NCBI GenBank assembly: GCA_021158595.1
Contig: JAGGUF010000020.1
Coordinates: 1-6,262 of the forward strand
Source: a bacterium
GTDB taxonomy: Bacteria > Patescibacteriota > Minisyncoccia > Minisyncoccales > GCA-002788555
Reading direction: 5' to 3'
Length of the DNA stretch: 6,262 bases
Program-made: the position numbers and the translations under genes
Shown here: positions 4,929 through 6,262 of the stretch, piece by piece
Numbering within the stretch: the first letter of the stretch is position 1
Layout of the letters: every line of letters starts with the position of its first letter
The notes under the pieces: generated by a model
Told to the model about the DNA's origin: nothing
The model's input: only the letters and a program-made list of their open reading frames with translations
The model's database searches: none

Positions 4929-5846
4929 ATGAAAAAATATGCAATCGGCATTGATAGAGGAGGTACAACAACCAGGATTGTAATAGGAGACAAAAATGGA
5001 TTTTTGACAAGACCCAAAGTGGTACCCACCTCAGAAAAAATAGAAACATTAATTGAATTGATAAAAGAAGAAATAAAAAAAGCCAAGATTAGGCCAGAAG
5101 AGATAGAAGGTATTGGGATAGGAGCCGCCGGTATCGTTGATTTAGAAAAGAAGGAGTTGGTCTTAGCTGCTAATGCACCAACAATTTCATTTAGACCAAT
5201 TGAAAGAGAATTAAAAATTCCGGTAAAAATAGAAAATGATTGCAATGTGGCAGTGATGGGAGAGAAAATTTATGGAGAAGGGAAAGATGTTGAGAATTTA
5301 ATTCATATTACCATAGGTACAGGTATAGGAGCAGGGATTTACTATCAAGAAAGGTTACTCAAGAGTTCAAAAAGGGGCAGAGCAGGGGAGATAGGGTTTC
5401 TGGTCATTGATAGTGAGGGTAGGTGTGAAGCTTTCGCTAGAAAAGGAGTTTGGGAAGCCTATTGTTCTGGAAGAAACATTCCTAACTTTGTAAGAGTATT
5501 ATTAAAACAAGAGAGAAGAGATACGAAATTAAAAGAAATCAGAGATCTGAAGACAGAAGATTTATTCAAATTGGCAGAAAAAGGAGACAGGGTAGCTAAA
5601 GATTATATTGACAAAATAGCCAGACTAAATGCAATGGGGTTTGCAAGTGTGGTCAATGCTTTTAATCCAGAACTGATTACCGTAGGAGGTTCAGTAGTAT
5701 TGAAGAATCCAGAACTTGTAGCCTTAATCAAAAAATATGTGAGAGAATTCACAGTGAATCCAGTGCCAGAGATAAAAATCACAAAATTAGGAAGCGAGAT
5801 AGGTCTATACGGTGGTCTAGGGTTGGCATTCTTTAAAAATATTTGA
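4929..5846 (+). CDS. ROK-family sugar kinase (glucokinase-like)
   Basis: It should phosphorylate a hexose or amino sugar with ATP in the cytoplasm; glucose, N-acetylglucosamine or N-acetylmannosamine are usual for the family. ATG 4929 (305 aa) is chosen over an in-frame ATG at 4911, because GAGGAGGTGG (4915-4924) is a ribosome binding site for 4929 and overlaps the extra codons. Motifs: phosphate loop D9-R-G-G-T13; GIGAAGIVD (62-70); catalytic E102-N-D104; GTGIGAG (130-136); GRAGEIG (150-156); W175-EAYCSGRNIP; FNPELITVGGS (245-255); GLYGGLGLA (292-300). The classical H...CxCGxxGCxE zinc site is degraded: F157 replaces the His, and of the cysteines only C166 remains, with V174 at the Cys/His position before WEA. 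The WEAYCSGRNIP form resembles, from memory, archaeal and thermophile ROK kinases. It is coupled to the de-N-acetylase, suggesting an amino-sugar route (inference). Confidence 0.88.
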   Translation: MKKYAIGIDRGGTTTRIVIGDKNGFLTRPKVVPTSEKIETLIELIKEEIKKAKIRPEEIEGIGIGAAGIVDLEKKELVLAANAPTISFRPIERELKIPVKIENDCNVAVMGEKIYGEGKDVENLIHITIGTGIGAGIYYQERLLKSSKRGRAGEIGFLVIDSEGRCEAFARKGVWEAYCSGRNIPNFVRVLLKQERRDTKLKEIRDLKTEDLFKLAEKGDRVAKDYIDKIARLNAMGFASVVNAFNPELITVGGSVVLKNPELVALIKKYVREFTVNPVPEIKITKLGSEIGLYGGLGLAFFKNI

Positions 5847-5860
5847 AAAAGATATAAAAA

Positions 5861-5886
5861 GAAGGGGTATTTCACCCCTCTTTTTT
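5861..5886 (+). terminator. Intrinsic terminator after the kinase gene
   Basis: AGGGGT/ACCCCT (5863-5868 with 5874-5879), ATTTC loop, then T run 5881-5886. The A-rich run before the stem can pair with the T run, so it may also act on the - strand. It closes the phosphatase/de-N-acetylase/kinase group. Confidence 0.88.
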
Positions 5887-5918
5887 AATAATAAGGATCT
5901 TCTCCCACCCCCACCTTA

Positions 5919-5996
5919 ATCCTTCCCCTCCCAGAGGGAGAGGGAGGATAACTGAGAGGGTTCTCTTCAATCCTCCTCCCTCTGGAAGAGGAGGAT
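5919..5996. repeat. Pair of related CT/GA palindromes (REP-like)
   Basis: Unit 1 (5919-5949) is a 14-position stem with one mismatch and one G.U around an AGA loop. Unit 2 (5970-5996) is a perfect 9-bp stem, ATCCTCCTC / GAGGAGGAT, around CCTCTGGAA. Both start ATCCT and end AGGAT, and both are followed by a GAG-GG-rich tail, so they look like two diverged copies of one element about 50 bases apart. They resemble the dispersed CT-rich intergenic palindromes common in environmental bacterial genomes, which would argue for a chromosomal source. Confidence 0.6.
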
Positions 5997-6043
5997 ATAG
6001 TGAGGGAGGGATATTCACATCTGAAGAGGATTAAGCGAGAAGG

Positions 6044-6055
6044 TTTGGTACCAAA
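6044..6055. repeat. 12-bp perfect palindrome
   Basis: TTTGGTACCAAA is self-complementary and stands alone in the intergenic region. It could be a dimeric regulator site, but no promoter is adjacent, so this is a note, not an operator call. Confidence 0.35.
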
Positions 6056-6134
6056 GTGGTTGGATAGTACATTTTTTATATGTTAAATGCAGGTATGTAG
6101 AAAGGAAATGATAATGTCAGGGGAAGAGAGAGAG

Positions 6135-6170
6135 GGTTGAATTTTTCGACAGGTGTCGAAAAATTCAACC
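6135..6170. repeat. 36-base palindrome beside the circle junction
   Basis: The arms 6135-6151 (GGTTGAATTTTTCGACA) and 6154-6170 are perfect complements, 17 bp, separated by GG. It ends one base before the terminal repeat begins. No T run follows, but the arms contain T5/A5 tracts. Possible roles are a site bound by a dimeric or hairpin-recognising protein, a replication or resolution site, or the end of a small mobile element; nothing decides between them. Confidence 0.8.
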
Positions 6171-6171
6171 A

Positions 6172-6262
6172 AATTCAATTTTCTTTCAGAGAAGAAAAGA
6201 GAAGAGTCTTTATTATTTTTAAGAAACCTGACATTTCTATTTCCTGTTGACAATACTTACAC
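6172..6262. repeat. Terminal direct repeat, right copy (circle junction)
   Basis: Identical to 1-91 base for base. In a circle, 6262 is the same base as 91 and sequence continues at 92 into the promoter at 98-124. Confidence 0.9.

Larger units (their letters stand above)
5847..6171. other. Non-coding, palindrome-rich intergenic region
   Basis: No credible gene is visible on either strand. In order it holds the kinase terminator, two related C/T-to-G/A palindromes (5919-5996), a G/A-rich tail to about 6010, a 12-bp palindrome (6044-6055), and a 36-base near-perfect palindrome (6135-6170) ending one base before the terminal repeat. In a circle this joins 1-196, making about 520 bases of continuous non-coding DNA, the only place large enough for an origin of replication. 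I see no iterons or DnaA boxes that I can defend. Confidence 0.7.

Noticed and set aside
4862..5245. 127-aa open frame on the - strand
   Set aside because: It is antisense to the end of the de-N-acetylase and the start of the kinase, both well supported by motifs; its Ser/Ile/Leu-rich product is typical of a complement of Lys/Glu-rich coding DNA.
5919..6010. CRISPR array
   Set aside because: Only two diverged palindromic units about 50 bases apart, without identical repeats or distinct spacers, and no cas gene.

Overview
The window reads as a complete small circle, or one copy of a tandem unit. Its last 91 bases (6172-6262) repeat its first 91 (1-91) exactly, so the unique sequence is 6171 bp. 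The signals look bacterial: TTGACA-type promoters, strong AGGAGGTGA ribosome binding sites, and hairpin-plus-T-run terminators. The DNA is AT-rich, the proteins are Lys/Glu-rich, and the standard code fits. An uncultured, possibly thermophilic or candidate-phylum bacterium is plausible, but the sequence does not fix the taxon. All seven genes are on the + strand. I recognise no replication, partition, mobilisation, integrase or transposase gene.

Layout: (a) 98-520 is a cassette of promoter, structured leader, a 90-aa two-helix membrane protein and a terminator. (b) 549-1748 is a Gfo/Idh/MocA-type oxidoreductase with no Shine-Dalgarno, probably leaderless. (c) 1735-2131 is a second cassette of the same design: the same promoter and leader, an 83-aa two-helix membrane protein and a terminator. 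(d) 2141-3322 has its own promoter, a leader with an uninterrupted 30-bp RNA helix, a 324-aa protein I do not recognise and a terminator. (e) 3327-5886 holds a PP2C-type phosphatase (also without Shine-Dalgarno), a PIG-L/LmbE-type de-N-acetylase and a ROK-family sugar kinase, closed by a terminator. The last two genes are one base apart. (f) 5887-6171 is a non-coding, palindrome-rich stretch that joins across the circle to the promoter of cassette (a).

The most notable content is RNA. Leaders 131-191 and 1768-1830 are close copies (43 of 49 core bases identical). Each folds into a hairpin carrying what looks like a canonical kink-turn: GAT bulge, tandem G.A pairs, then a short outer stem, placed between the predicted transcription start and the ribosome binding site. 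Substitutions between the copies mostly preserve the fold. The same DNA can also be read as a short conserved peptide, and this ambiguity is reported. The leader of the unknown 324-aa gene has a different fold whose seven non-Watson-Crick pairs are all G.U on the + strand RNA, as expected for a transcribed structure.

Functionally, the de-N-acetylase, ROK kinase and oxidoreductase fit metabolism of (amino)sugars or sugar conjugates. The phosphatase suggests a link to serine/threonine phosphorylation. The two small membrane proteins share a regulatory leader but have opposite predicted topologies: an acidic outside loop in one and a strongly basic inside loop in the other. A joint role is inference only.
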